Below are positions 28,048-36,697 of a DNA stretch of 64,000 bases, in pieces (the stretch's first letter is position 1; the number at the start of each line of letters is the position of its first letter). Location of the stretch: contig JAUCQB010000120.1 of assembly GCA_030372985.1 (NCBI GenBank), positions 62,001-126,000 on the forward strand, in the 5' to 3' direction. The stretch comes from Phycisphaerae bacterium. Its GTDB lineage: Bacteria; Planctomycetota; Phycisphaerae; UBA1845; PWPN01. A program made the position numbers and the translations under genes. The notes under the pieces are model-generated. The model had not been told where the DNA came from and ran no database searches. It worked only from the letters and a program-made list of their open reading frames with translations.

Positions 28048-28085
28048 GGAATTGAAAATGAGGAATTGAGAATTAAGAATTAATG
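28048..28085 (+). repeat. AT-rich GAATT tandem run at a start codon
   Basis: Imperfect direct copies of GAATT (GGAATTGAAAAT, GAGGAATTGAG, AATTAAGAATTAATG) form a 38-nt AT-rich island in GC-rich DNA. It runs into the ATG at 28083 and displaces any normal Shine-Dalgarno sequence. Confidence 0.6.
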
Positions 28086-31000
28086 ACACAAGAACTTCAG
28101 GCTGGTGAATTCTTCAGGGAGCGCAGCGCGTTACTGCCCGCCGTCCTTTTGTTCGGTGTCGCAGGTGGATGTGCGTCTACCCCGGTTCTGATCAACCCTG
28201 GCTTTGAGGTCGCGAGGCCGGACGGCACGCCGCTCGGCTGGACGATCCTGACCGGCCTCGATCCCCACGGCTACGGCCCGCCGGCGTTTGACCAGCGGTT
28301 TGACACCGTTGCACCTGTGCAAGGGCGGGGCGGCTATCGGTCCGACCATTGCCTGTCGTTTCCCTCGGAAGGGGCATGGAACTGTCCGGTCTTTGCTCAC
28401 GGCAACGGCGACGGCAAGGAAATCAACGGCAAGCTCCTCGGCAAAGCGGCGGCCTTCCAGATGGTCAATCTCTCTCCGGGTCGCTACCGACTCAGCGCGA
28501 TGCTGCGTACGGCCGACGGTCATCTCTTCTCCGCGGCGTTTTCCCTTGGCGTCAACCTGGGCCCGCCCGCGACCTACGCCCACGACGACAGCACCGGCAT
28601 CCGCTGGACACGCCACGATCTGGCCATGGCAAGAGATACGCTGCGCGGCGTTCGCGAAAGGGGGGAATGGCGCCGATACGAAAGCGAGCCGTTTATCGTC
28701 GATCGCTCCGGCCTCGTCACTGTGTGGATCCGCTTCAACTACGTCAACGAAAACCAGTTCCTGACCCGTTGGCAGGTCGATGACGTGGCGATCGAAACCC
28801 GCAAGGGAAACGCCGGGTTGACCCGACCGGCCGCCGTCAAGTGCCCGCCGGTGCTGGAACCCTTGCGAATGCGCGAATTCTGCGGCGATCAGGACGCCTT
28901 TCTGGCTGATGTCGGTGATTCGGTTGTCATCGAGGCTCCCGAGATCAGGCTGTTCCGAAAAGCTCGCGAAATCCCGCCCGGCACGCGCATCACTTACCGC
29001 TTCCCAACCCGGCAGATGGCTGCACAACCGGCGATACTGGTCTCCGCAGCCGGCCCGGCAAAAGTGCGCGTTCACAACTCCCTCTTCGACTTGACGTTCA
29101 ACGCGGGCGGGGCCGATCCACAACGCCCGGTCAGCTGCGAGTATCTGCTGCCGTCGATGCTCGCGGGTGTCGAAGGAACGAGTGTCACCGTGGAACCCCG
29201 AGGCCAGGTACCTGTACGCCTCTACGAAATCGAGTTGGGGCAGCCTTCGCGAACCGTATGCCGCCTGCTCCGTGTCGAAGTGGACGCCGTGGCCGTCCCC
29301 TGGGTGATCGGAAGCTGGGACGCCTCATCCGCCGAATTCGCTGAGAAGGTCGACCAGCATTCCTGGCCGTCAAGCTCTGCAAGGCATCTTGACCCGCTGC
29401 CCGTGTCGAGCCACGGCGTCGAGCTGAAGCCCGCCGTGACCCCGTCCGGCCGCTGGGAAATCCGCTTCATGCACAAGCCCGTCCGCGGCCATCGTTACTA
29501 CCTGGTGCACGGTCTTATCGAAGGGGCTTCATCTCTCGACGTCGGCGGCGACGGCATCATCGATTGGAAATCCGAGAACAAGGGCGAAGAGATCGTCGAT
29601 TTCGACGCAACGGATCTGCTCGTCCCCGGGATGAACACCATCATCATCGAAGCCACCGGCCAGTACGATTTCGCGGCCATGGTCGAAGTCTGTCCCGGCT
29701 CGACCGACGTATCCCGCCTGCAACTGGCTTTCGAGGGCGACGATCTGGCCGAGCGGCTGACCCGCGTGGCCGACAATACGTGGTTCTGGCTCCGCGAGCT
29801 GCATTACGAACCCAACGGCTTCGTTGATGCTTCGGTCCCCAAGGGGAAGTGGTTCGGCCAGTTCTGGCCGGTGGACATCGCCTTTGCGCTCCGCGAGTGG
29901 GTGGGCTGGGGCCGGCATGAAGAGAGCATGAAGATCGGGCGGTTCATGGCCAACTACGGCTGGCACGGACACCCGTCGAACCGCTCGGGCGGCGTGGACA
30001 ACACGGCCGGAAACATCCTGGCCACGCAACTGTGCGAACTCGTCCGGCGATCCGACTATGCCCCCAAGGTCGTCGAGGACATCTGGAAGACCATCACCGC
30101 CTACACCGGCGAGGTCATGACCAAGGCCAAGGACAACCCCTATGGTCTGATCCGCGGCACCAACTGGGAAAACGCCGGCAACCGCGAACACGGCCCGTGC
30201 TACGCGCTGTCGACCACCCTCGGCGCCGCCGCCGGCCTGCGAAAAGCCTCTCTGCTGGCCGAGCGAATGAAGGACACCGCCTCCGTGGTCGAATGGCGCA
30301 CGGCCGCGGATGCTCTGCGGGCTGCCGTCCTCAAGCATCTGGTTCTGCAGCAGGACCACAAGTGCCCGACGGGCTTTATTCTGCCCAAGGGTACCTGGGC
30401 CTACGGCCTTCGCACCAACGGCTCGATCGAGGATCAGCCCCTGGCGGGCTATTTCTGGGGTGGCGGCGCGCCAATCGAGGTTGATGGGCTCATGCCCGCC
30501 GCCGACCGCGAGTTGTACGACGTCTATGATCGCACTCTGAAAGTCGCCGTGCCGCTCATGGAGCGCAGAGCTCATGGGGTCGTGTCGGGATACTCAGATT
30601 CGTACGACGGGCCGGACGCCCTCATTGCCACCGCCGCTCTGTGCGATCGTATCAGCTCCCTCCAGTCGCTTCTGGAAGGCCTGGCTCGCGACACGGACAC
30701 GGTCGAGGATAAAGGAAGCGAGATCGCCGAGTTATCCCGCTGGGCCAACGGGGCAGCGGGCTGGGCAGAGGATACGAACCTCGTCTGTGCGGCGGGTTTC
30801 CTGTATCCGCTGCGGATTCTGGCGGGGATCGATGACCTGCTGACCGACGGTCGCCAGTTGTCTCTGTTTCCGAGATTGCCGTGGAACTGGACGGGCGTTC
30901 GCGTGAACCGCTGGCCGGTGCGCTGTCGCCGTGCCGACGGACGCGAGGCATGGACGAATCTGTGGTTCCACCTCGTCAGGGACAAGCGATCGGCGAGGAT

Positions 31001-31199
31001 GACGATCCGAACGGATGATCTTGTCCCTGGCGTGCAGGTTCGGTTAGGGCCGTTTCCCCGTGAGGCCGGCGGGTTCATCACGACGGTTGCCGGCAAGACA
31101 GTGGAGGCAAAACCGCAATTGTCCGGCGACGCCGCCTGGCTCACGGTGAGAGTGGACGTCGGCCCGGCCGGTGTCGTCATCCAGGCGGAAAAACCCTGA
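28083..31199 (+). CDS. Large lipoprotein with six-hairpin glycosidase-like domain
   Basis: 1038 residues. An N-terminal lipoprotein signal ends in VAGGC (Cys about residue 30). Residues about 35-240 look like a carbohydrate-binding jelly roll (INPGFEVARPDGTPLGWTI, VTVWIRFNYVNENQFLTRWQVDDVAIET). Residues about 560-960 look like an (alpha/alpha)6 barrel of the GH-L/G/rhamnosidase type (WFWLRELHYEPNGFVDAS, RSGGVDNTAGNILATQLCEL, YWENAG-like GTNWENAGNREHGPCYALS, ANGAAGWAEDTNLVCAAGFL). A small beta domain closes the protein. The exact GH family is not recognised. Likely anchored to the outer membrane or periplasmic face, acting on oligosaccharides. The start ATG lies in the GAATT repeat. Confidence 0.75.
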   Translation: MTQELQAGEFFRERSALLPAVLLFGVAGGCASTPVLINPGFEVARPDGTPLGWTILTGLDPHGYGPPAFDQRFDTVAPVQGRGGYRSDHCLSFPSEGAWNCPVFAHGNGDGKEINGKLLGKAAAFQMVNLSPGRYRLSAMLRTADGHLFSAAFSLGVNLGPPATYAHDDSTGIRWTRHDLAMARDTLRGVRERGEWRRYESEPFIVDRSGLVTVWIRFNYVNENQFLTRWQVDDVAIETRKGNAGLTRPAAVKCPPVLEPLRMREFCGDQDAFLADVGDSVVIEAPEIRLFRKAREIPPGTRITYRFPTRQMAAQPAILVSAAGPAKVRVHNSLFDLTFNAGGADPQRPVSCEYLLPSMLAGVEGTSVTVEPRGQVPVRLYEIELGQPSRTVCRLLRVEVDAVAVPWVIGSWDASSAEFAEKVDQHSWPSSSARHLDPLPVSSHGVELKPAVTPSGRWEIRFMHKPVRGHRYYLVHGLIEGASSLDVGGDGIIDWKSENKGEEIVDFDATDLLVPGMNTIIIEATGQYDFAAMVEVCPGSTDVSRLQLAFEGDDLAERLTRVADNTWFWLRELHYEPNGFVDASVPKGKWFGQFWPVDIAFALREWVGWGRHEESMKIGRFMANYGWHGHPSNRSGGVDNTAGNILATQLCELVRRSDYAPKVVEDIWKTITAYTGEVMTKAKDNPYGLIRGTNWENAGNREHGPCYALSTTLGAAAGLRKASLLAERMKDTASVVEWRTAADALRAAVLKHLVLQQDHKCPTGFILPKGTWAYGLRTNGSIEDQPLAGYFWGGGAPIEVDGLMPAADRELYDVYDRTLKVAVPLMERRAHGVVSGYSDSYDGPDALIATAALCDRISSLQSLLEGLARDTDTVEDKGSEIAELSRWANGAAGWAEDTNLVCAAGFLYPLRILAGIDDLLTDGRQLSLFPRLPWNWTGVRVNRWPVRCRRADGREAWTNLWFHLVRDKRSARMTIRTDDLVPGVQVRLGPFPREAGGFITTVAGKTVEAKPQLSGDAAWLTVRVDVGPAGVVIQAEKP

Positions 31200-31257
31200 G
31201 GCAGCTCGTTTCGACAGCATCATCTCCACCGGGCGGTGTTGTCTCGTGCGCAAAGAG

Positions 31258-31285
31258 CCGCGATTCCTCCCGTGAGGAATCGCGG
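31258..31285. terminator. Strong hairpin between convergent genes
   Basis: CCGCGATTCCTC (31258-31269) pairs perfectly with GAGGAATCGCGG (31274-31285) around a 4-nt loop. It lies between the stop at 31199 and the convergent stop at 31337, so it probably serves as a bidirectional terminator although no long T-run follows on either side. Confidence 0.65.
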
Positions 31286-31336
31286 TCTCACGTGTGTCAG
31301 GCAAAGTCGTCGGTTGAGCCGCCGGCCGCCCCGAAC

Positions 31337-32704
31337 TCACTGCCCATCGGCGGGGACGGTCTCTGCACGCAGATCCCCGTAAATCACCCGCCACTGACCA
31401 TCCGGCAGCTTCCATCTGACCAGCACAGCGTCGGCTTGCCCCGGCCTGACCGTCTTGCCCTGGTATTCCGGCGCTTTCCCTTCGGCCTTGAGCTGCTCAT
31501 AGAAGACACAGGCAGCACCGATCTCAAGCGACTTCTGAGCCAGGGCCTGCTGGTCCGGCTTTTCGCCGTTGTCCCCCTTCACGCCAAGCGTGAATATCAG
31601 TTCTCCCACGACCCGGCCCATGCTGAGTTCCTTCGGATATTTGCCCGCCAGTTCCGAAAAGCGGGTCAGGCCGTTGATCAGAGCCGTCTCATCCACCGCA
31701 GGCATCGTCGCATCCAGCCGGGTGTAGTTCGCCGGAATGTCGGGCTCGAACAGTTTGGGATCAAGCGGCGTATCCCATTCGAACTGGTCGTAGACCATAC
31801 TCAGGGTCTTCCCGGCTAGCAGGCCCGGTATCTCGACCCGATACCGGACCGGCAGCCCCGTCTTGGGATCGACCCACAACTCGGCCCGCATCCCGGTGAT
31901 GGTGCCCGACGACTCTGTCTTCCCGCTGATCTCGTAACCCACGGCCTCCACGCCGTCGATATGGGCCGATCCGAGCTCGCGATCCGCCTGGGCGCCCGTA
32001 TGCTGCAACTGACGGAGAAACGCGTCCAGATGGTCCCGACGCTGCGGGTTGGACTCAAGCTGATTCATGTCCACGACCATGTACGTCCGGGCCAACGGCT
32101 GGATGACGGTCATCGGTCCTTCCGGCGGAGTAAAGGTCAGCGAAACAAGTATTCCATTGCTGTACAACTCGGACCGGCTGCCATGTTCGGCCGAGAGGTA
32201 GCTCTTTCCGCTGGCCTCGAACTTCATTCCAAGAACCTCGATCGGCTCGGGTGAAGAAACCCGACACACAATGGTCTTGGCCTTGTGGAATTGCTCGATC
32301 GCGGCTGCAAAGGCGCTTTTGCCCTGGTCCGGAACGAGCAGAGATACCACCAGCGCGATACAGGCCGCGGCCGCCAGAACGGTCGCAACACCTCGCGCTC
32401 CGTGTTGGTGAGTGGTTGACATGACAACATCTCCGAAACGCCGCCAGCCACGAGCAAGCCAGTCCGTTTTGGAACGGCCGGGCTCTGCCGGCAGTGCGGC
32501 GATCAATTGCTCGCGCAGCGCGTCGTGGCCGCGATCGAACTGGTCGTACATGCGAATCCGCTCGAAGTGTGCCCTTCGTGCCGCCTCATAGTCCTTGTGG
32601 CACGCGAAGCACCCGTTGACATGTGCTCGGAGCTCAGCTTCGCGCTGCGGATCGAGCACTTCCATGACCAGCAGGTTCAGTTCGCTCTTGTTGGGGCAAG
32701 TCAT
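31337..32704 (-). CDS. Anti-sigma factor with zinc-finger N-terminus and LolA-like periplasmic domain
   Basis: 455 residues. The N-terminus carries C3, then H28, C32 and C35 (HVNGCFACHKD), the ZAS anti-sigma zinc site. One membrane segment at about 103-123 (GVATVLAAAACIALVVSLLV). The remainder is extracytoplasmic, with a LolA/LolB-like fold (IVCRVSSPEPIEVLGMKFEASG, AELWVDPKTGLPVRYRVEI, SMVYDQFEWDTPLDPKLFEPD), a known planctomycete arrangement. Its start overlaps the end of the ECF sigma gene by 4 nt (ATGA), so the pair is coupled. It probably holds the sigma factor until an envelope signal is sensed by the LolA-like domain. Confidence 0.88.
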   Translation of the reverse strand: MTCPNKSELNLLVMEVLDPQREAELRAHVNGCFACHKDYEAARRAHFERIRMYDQFDRGHDALREQLIAALPAEPGRSKTDWLARGWRRFGDVVMSTTHQHGARGVATVLAAAACIALVVSLLVPDQGKSAFAAAIEQFHKAKTIVCRVSSPEPIEVLGMKFEASGKSYLSAEHGSRSELYSNGILVSLTFTPPEGPMTVIQPLARTYMVVDMNQLESNPQRRDHLDAFLRQLQHTGAQADRELGSAHIDGVEAVGYEISGKTESSGTITGMRAELWVDPKTGLPVRYRVEIPGLLAGKTLSMVYDQFEWDTPLDPKLFEPDIPANYTRLDATMPAVDETALINGLTRFSELAGKYPKELSMGRVVGELIFTLGVKGDNGEKPDQQALAQKSLEIGAACVFYEQLKAEGKAPEYQGKTVRPGQADAVLVRWKLPDGQWRVIYGDLRAETVPADGQ

Positions 32705-33354
32705 GGCTGCACCTCCCCCAGTGGGGCACTTCCCTTGACGACGCGGCAGGCTTGACCATCCGCCTCGCCTTCAAACAGCTTCCGCAACCGCTCGCACGCG
32801 GACGACAGTACGCGATAGAAACCCGATTTCGACAGCCCGAGAACGCCCCGGGCTTCCTCGACGCTTCGGCCCTGCAGATAGAAAGCATGCAAGGCCAGAC
32901 GCTCCTGCTGCGTCAGCGATGTGCATCGGCTGCCCTGCGCCAGACGGCCGGCAATCGCGTCGCGCAGCTCCATCAGACACTCGTCGGGCGGATCAGCCTG
33001 AAGACCGGCTTGCATCCGCTGCTGCGCAAGGCCGCTTGTTGCCCGCTCCTCGCGCCGACGCTTGCGGCGCCAGTCGCGGCAGGTGTTCCGGGCGATTCCG
33101 ACGAGCCAGGAGCCGAACTTGTCCGGGTCGTGCAAGCGACGCAGGTTCTTGTACGCCCGGAGGAACACCTCCTGGGTCAATTCCGCGGCCAGGTGAGAAT
33201 CGTGCGTCTCGTCATAGCACAACGCTCGGATCAGCCGAGCCCGGCGGTCATACAACTCGGCAAACGCCGACTGATCGCCGTTGATCGTGCCGAGAACCAG
33301 TGTTCCATCTTTCACAGTCACACCGTAATCCTCATTTGACCTCGGATCCACCAT
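32701..33354 (-). CDS. ECF-type RNA polymerase sigma factor
   Basis: 217 residues. Region 2 (FAELYDRRARLIRALCYDETHDSHLAAELTQEVFLRAYKN) and region 4 (LTQQERLALHAFYLQGRSVEEARGVLGLSKSGFYRVLSSACERLR) are clear, with the RNTCRDWRRKRRR linker of group-3/4 ECFs. ATG 33354 is given; a GTG at 33321 after GAGG is a possible alternative. It directs transcription of an unknown envelope regulon and is followed with a 4-nt overlap by its anti-sigma factor. The HtrA protease gene lies 69 nt upstream on the same strand and may be cotranscribed. Confidence 0.94.
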   Translation of the reverse strand: MVDPRSNEDYGVTVKDGTLVLGTINGDQSAFAELYDRRARLIRALCYDETHDSHLAAELTQEVFLRAYKNLRRLHDPDKFGSWLVGIARNTCRDWRRKRRREERATSGLAQQRMQAGLQADPPDECLMELRDAIAGRLAQGSRCTSLTQQERLALHAFYLQGRSVEEARGVLGLSKSGFYRVLSSACERLRKLFEGEADGQACRVVKGSAPLGEVQP

Positions 33355-33423
33355 CCATAGCAGTAGTGGCCGAAGCCGCCTGCCTGTCCAGCAGGATCCC
33401 TGCGTTTTTCGGGTACCAGCGCC

Positions 33424-34827
33424 TTACGGTATGACCAGCTCGCGCCGGGGCTGGCCTTCGATGGTGAGCCTGACCGTGCCTGCAAGGCTCTGAATTGACC
33501 GCCGGAAACGCCGGAATCCACCGACCGGCTGACCGTTGAGCTCCGCGACCACGTCGCCCGGGCGAAGCCCCGCCTTGTCGGCCGGAGTGCCGGCCACAAC
33601 GGCCGAGATGACCGGGCCGGCAGTCGATTCCGGCAAGGCAAAGCGGGCGCGAATGTCGGAATTGGGGACCGAGAACGTCGTCCCTTGCCAGGTGAAGTCC
33701 GGCTCGATGTTCACGCCGCGATCCGGCGACGGCCGCAGCCCCGGCACAACATCCAGGTCCAACGGCTGGCCATCTCGCACGATCGAAAGCGGCACCGACT
33801 TGCCGGATCCCGCCAGCGCAACCAGTCGCACGAATTCATCGGCATTGCTCACCGCCTTTCGGTCAAAACGCAGGATCGCATCGCCTTCTTGAAGACCCGC
33901 TCGATGGGCAGGTGATTCCGGTTCCACGGAGGAGATGATGATTCGCGCGCTTGCACGACCGCCGATTCTTGGACGATTGCGATCCTGAAGGTGAACGCCG
34001 AGGTAGCCGTATTTGACCTCCTGGCCGTCAACCAACTGATGGATAATCCATTGCGTCTCCTTGCTCAGCGAAATGGCATAGCCGACGCCGTCGCTGCCGC
34101 CGGTGCGAGAAGAGACCGCGGTCGCGATGCCCACCACCTCGCCCTTGAGATTGACCAGCGGGCCGCCGCTGTTGCCGGGATTGATCCGCGCGTCCGTCTG
34201 AATGAGATTGCCGTAATAACGACCCGGGTCAAGCTTCTGGGTAAGGTCCTGTCCGAGGGCGCTGATGATGCCGAACGACATGGCCGCGCGGCCGTCACCC
34301 TCGAAAGCGGTGCCGAGCGGATTCCCCATGACTACGACGAAGTGCCCTTGCCGCAGAGAGTCGCTGTCTCCCCACACGGCCGGCTTGAGGTTCTCGGCAT
34401 CGATCGACAGGACGGCCAGGTCGCTCCGCGGATCGGTCGTCATGCCCTGGACGGTGTAGCGGTCTCCGGTCGACAGAATGCATTCAATTCCGTCCGGCTC
34501 GACGTCGTGGACCACGTGCTCGTTGGTCAGGATCAACCCGTGGCGGTCGATGATGATGCCGCTGCCGATTGACGGGATGAGCATCCCTCGCATGGAGTGA
34601 GTCCGGCCCGACGGCAGGGTGGTGACGCTCGGGTTGGCTTGCGGCGCCGTGAATCGGCGCAGGGCACGGATCGCAACCACGCTGGGACGGACTTCTTCGG
34701 CCACGGCCGCCAATGTGTTCTGCAACTGCTCTACGCGCAGCAGATCGTCAGGCGACGGCTGCGCGCGAAGTGACGCGACTGTCAGAAAACTGGTTGTCAG
34801 CAGAACCGCAATCCACAAACGAAACAT
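33424..34827 (-). CDS. Secreted serine protease of the HtrA/DegP type, two PDZ domains
   Basis: 467 residues from the ATG at 34827, with GAGGGG 5 nt upstream and a signal peptide (MFRLWIAVLLTTSFLTVASLRA). Chymotrypsin-fold triad H104 (TNEHVV), D136 (DPRSDLAVL) and S220 (NPGNSGGPL). PDZ1 lies about residues 280-370 (GYLGVHLQDRN, SPAHRAGLQEGDAIL) and PDZ2 about 395-460 (GTPADKAGLRPGDVVAELNG). Periplasmic protein quality control. It precedes the ECF/anti-sigma pair on the same strand, consistent with an envelope-stress cluster. Confidence 0.93.
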   Translation of the reverse strand: MFRLWIAVLLTTSFLTVASLRAQPSPDDLLRVEQLQNTLAAVAEEVRPSVVAIRALRRFTAPQANPSVTTLPSGRTHSMRGMLIPSIGSGIIIDRHGLILTNEHVVHDVEPDGIECILSTGDRYTVQGMTTDPRSDLAVLSIDAENLKPAVWGDSDSLRQGHFVVVMGNPLGTAFEGDGRAAMSFGIISALGQDLTQKLDPGRYYGNLIQTDARINPGNSGGPLVNLKGEVVGIATAVSSRTGGSDGVGYAISLSKETQWIIHQLVDGQEVKYGYLGVHLQDRNRPRIGGRASARIIISSVEPESPAHRAGLQEGDAILRFDRKAVSNADEFVRLVALAGSGKSVPLSIVRDGQPLDLDVVPGLRPSPDRGVNIEPDFTWQGTTFSVPNSDIRARFALPESTAGPVISAVVAGTPADKAGLRPGDVVAELNGQPVGGFRRFRRSIQSLAGTVRLTIEGQPRRELVIP

Positions 34828-34870
34828 CAGTGCCCCTCGGCAAGCCCCCATCGAGTCCATCGCAAGAACG

Positions 34871-34880
34871 CCATTATATC
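34871..34880 (-). promoter_or_regulatory. Putative -10 element of the HtrA-type gene
   Basis: On the minus strand GATATAATGG lies 46 nt upstream of the ATG at 34827, the same 10-mer and nearly the same distance as at 7904-7913. No clear -35 element. Confidence 0.45.
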
Positions 34881-35332
34881 CTCCGGAGGCCGAAAGAGAC
34901 GAGGTCGCCAAGCCGACGGGATGCCGCCGGCAGATCGTGCGCCAGTGCCAATGACGCAGGTGGCGGGCTGGCCGACCGGTCTATCCCCGTGGGAGCTGGA
35001 GCGGCGTCTCGACGATCCATTGCGCGGGTGACCCGCCTTGTCCCAAGCCGGAGGAGCGATGATCGGCGAGGATGATCGATTGGGCGCGGAGGCAAGCGGG
35101 GCGGATGGGTGAGGTCGCCGCCCGGCGTCAGGGTGGCCCGTCCATCCCGGCGAGACGCAGTCGGATGAGTGGGGTCACGGTGACAACACCTGGCACAATC
35201 CCGAACCACGCCAAGGTGCAGGCCGAATCGACCCGCCCGCCCGCTTCTTGGCAAACCCGGCCGACATCAAGGGTTGCGGAACCGGCCGTTTCGTGAAACG
35301 GGCCTGTTTCATGGATGCCACCCGGGTCATCT
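34881..35332. other. Intergenic region, no gene seen
   Basis: Non-coding in both directions by composition. It contains short inverted repeats, including GCGGGTGACCCGC near 35026 and a GGCCGTTTCGTGAAACGGGCC-like stem near 35290, and ends at the 101-bp repeat. Confidence 0.5.
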
Positions 35333-35433
35333 ATTAGAACCTTACGGCCAGAGATCGGTGCGGCTTGCGCGCATGCTTCTGGATGACAGTGCGTTTGGGT
35401 TGCGACCCACAAAAAGGCGGTCCGCCTTAGGAA
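35333..35433 (+). repeat. 101-bp dispersed repeat, copy B
   Basis: Plus-strand copy of the element at 19323-19423 (minus), same length, about 9 mismatches and no gaps. Starts ATTAGAACCTTACGGCCAG and ends with the AAGGCGG-T-CCGCCTT palindrome and AGGAA. It lies 91 nt before a strong promoter-like sequence. Confidence 0.85.
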
Positions 35434-35500
35434 ATCTTCCTGTTACGCCCTCTGCTCCCGGCTGATCATGCCTCAAAAAGAAGCAGGATGTCCAATGAAT

Positions 35501-35620
35501 CGCAAAAAAATGGCACACGACGCTTGACAACCACTAATGTGTCGTGTATATTCCTCGCAGTTGTGGCACATAGCAGTCGTAAAACAATGGCACAAAGCGC
35601 TTGACAGCCGATAAGTCGTG
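35501..35620 (+). promoter_or_regulatory. Duplicated promoter-like block with repeated TGGCACA
   Basis: Perfect sigma-70 spacing in copy 1: TTGACA (35524-35529), 17 nt, TATATT (35547-35552). The block CGCAAAAAAATGGCACA...GTCGTG at 35501-35546 recurs in imperfect form at 35578-35620 (CGTAAAACAATGGCACA..., with TTGACA at 35601-35606). TGGCACA occurs three times (35511, 35564, 35588). Copy 2 lacks a good -10 at the right distance. The sites do not fit sigma-54 spacing. Confidence 0.6.
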
Positions 35621-35760
35621 GTACATGCGTGTCGCCGTTGCGACCAAGAAGGGGCCCCAGCTCTTTTGTGATGACCGCCTGATTGACGACGCGATCAATC
35701 AGGCCGCCAGGACCAACGCAGGCCCGTCGTGGCATCGGCTGGTACGCAATATAGTGGTTT

Positions 35761-35964
35761 ATGGAAGTGAGCAAAAAGAGCTGCGTCCCCTTTTCCGGTC
35801 TGTGCGCCATATACTGGAACAAAGCCGGATCCACCTGGACGGCGAGCTGCAAGGTCAGACGGATCATTTGGGACGGTTGGCACTGGAACGGAATCGGGAA
35901 GGACTACAACTGGTACGCGGATATGGGTGAACGCAAGTACGAGTGGACTGGGAGCCCTAATTAA
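35761..35964 (+). CDS. Short Trp-rich hypothetical ORF
   Basis: 67 codons, rich in Trp and Gly (IIWDGWHWNGIGKDYNWYADMGERKYEW). Its TAA overlaps the ATG of a following frame as TAATG, which can indicate translational coupling, and it lies about 210 nt downstream of a strong promoter-like sequence. No ribosome-binding site or homology is recognised. It could equally be the decayed end of a larger gene. Confidence 0.25.
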   Translation: MEVSKKSCVPFSGLCAIYWNKAGSTWTASCKVRRIIWDGWHWNGIGKDYNWYADMGERKYEWTGSPN

Positions 35965-36026
35965 TGTGTCAGCGTAGGCACCGCGATGGCGGCAACTCTC
36001 AAGACTGTCTAGAGCAGGGCTCGTCA

Positions 36027-36446
36027 ATGTTGCCTCCGAAGCAAGCCAACAGAGGCTCGTGGCGCTGCGGGCGGAAACGGGTGTCACTGCTACTGGCGGC
36101 TGCAGGAGTGGCGGTGATCATAGGTGCTTGGTTCACGGTTCGACACATTCAGTGGAAGATCCAGGAGAACCTCCTCTACTGCTTCGAGGCGAAAGGCGTT
36201 GTTGCGTCTTTTGAACAAGACGAGTTGAACGGGCAGTTCTCCCTATGGATCTCGGCGGGCGAGACTCCGTACTCGGGGGCCTCATATGGCGTGAGGAGCC
36301 TTGCTCTGAGATATGCCCCCAGAGAGCTTAAACCCGGTGTCCGCTTTGAGAAGAAATACGGATCCAGGAAATGCCTCATCGACGGGCGCGAATTTGACCT
36401 TTACTGTCGCGAGCCCGGAAGGGATCAGAAAACGACGGTAAGATAA
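36027..36446 (+). CDS. Small single-pass membrane protein, unknown function
   Basis: 139 residues from ATG 36027; the frame extends back to an ATG at 35964 that overlaps the preceding stop. One membrane segment follows a basic stretch (RKRVSLLLAAAGVAVIIGAWFTV), then about 100 residues of probable periplasmic beta-rich sequence (NGQFSLWISAGETPYSGASYG, FEKKYGSRKCLIDGREFDLY). Type II orientation is likely. No family is recognised. Codon use looks more mixed than in flanking genes. Confidence 0.45.
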   Translation: MLPPKQANRGSWRCGRKRVSLLLAAAGVAVIIGAWFTVRHIQWKIQENLLYCFEAKGVVASFEQDELNGQFSLWISAGETPYSGASYGVRSLALRYAPRELKPGVRFEKKYGSRKCLIDGREFDLYCREPGRDQKTTVR

Positions 36447-36697
36447 CGGGCTCGCGCCAAGCAAGCTGCGAGAGGAGGATGTGAATGAGCTGAAACACTG
36501 AAACCTTTCATTGAGACGCTCCGGCGGTCGATCTGTGTGCATCCGGCTTGATCTGTGGTTGCCGACCCTCTTTGTCTCGATCTTGGTGCCTCGGGCCTTG
36601 GCGGTTCGTTCTCTGAGGGATGCCGAAAACCCTTGACGCGACGGCCAACGCGAAGCGTTGGAGCTTCTGGCCCGCGGCGCCGCCGCCCGTCGTGTCA

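Noticed and set aside
35511-35530. Possible sigma-54 promoter (TGGCAC...TTGA)
   Set aside because: The GG to GC spacing does not fit the -24/-12 rule; TTGACA-17-TATATT explains the site better.
35601-35930. 109-codon plus frame after the duplicated promoter
   Set aside because: It starts inside the promoter repeat, has no ribosome-binding site and no recognisable fold; kept only as part of the scar region.
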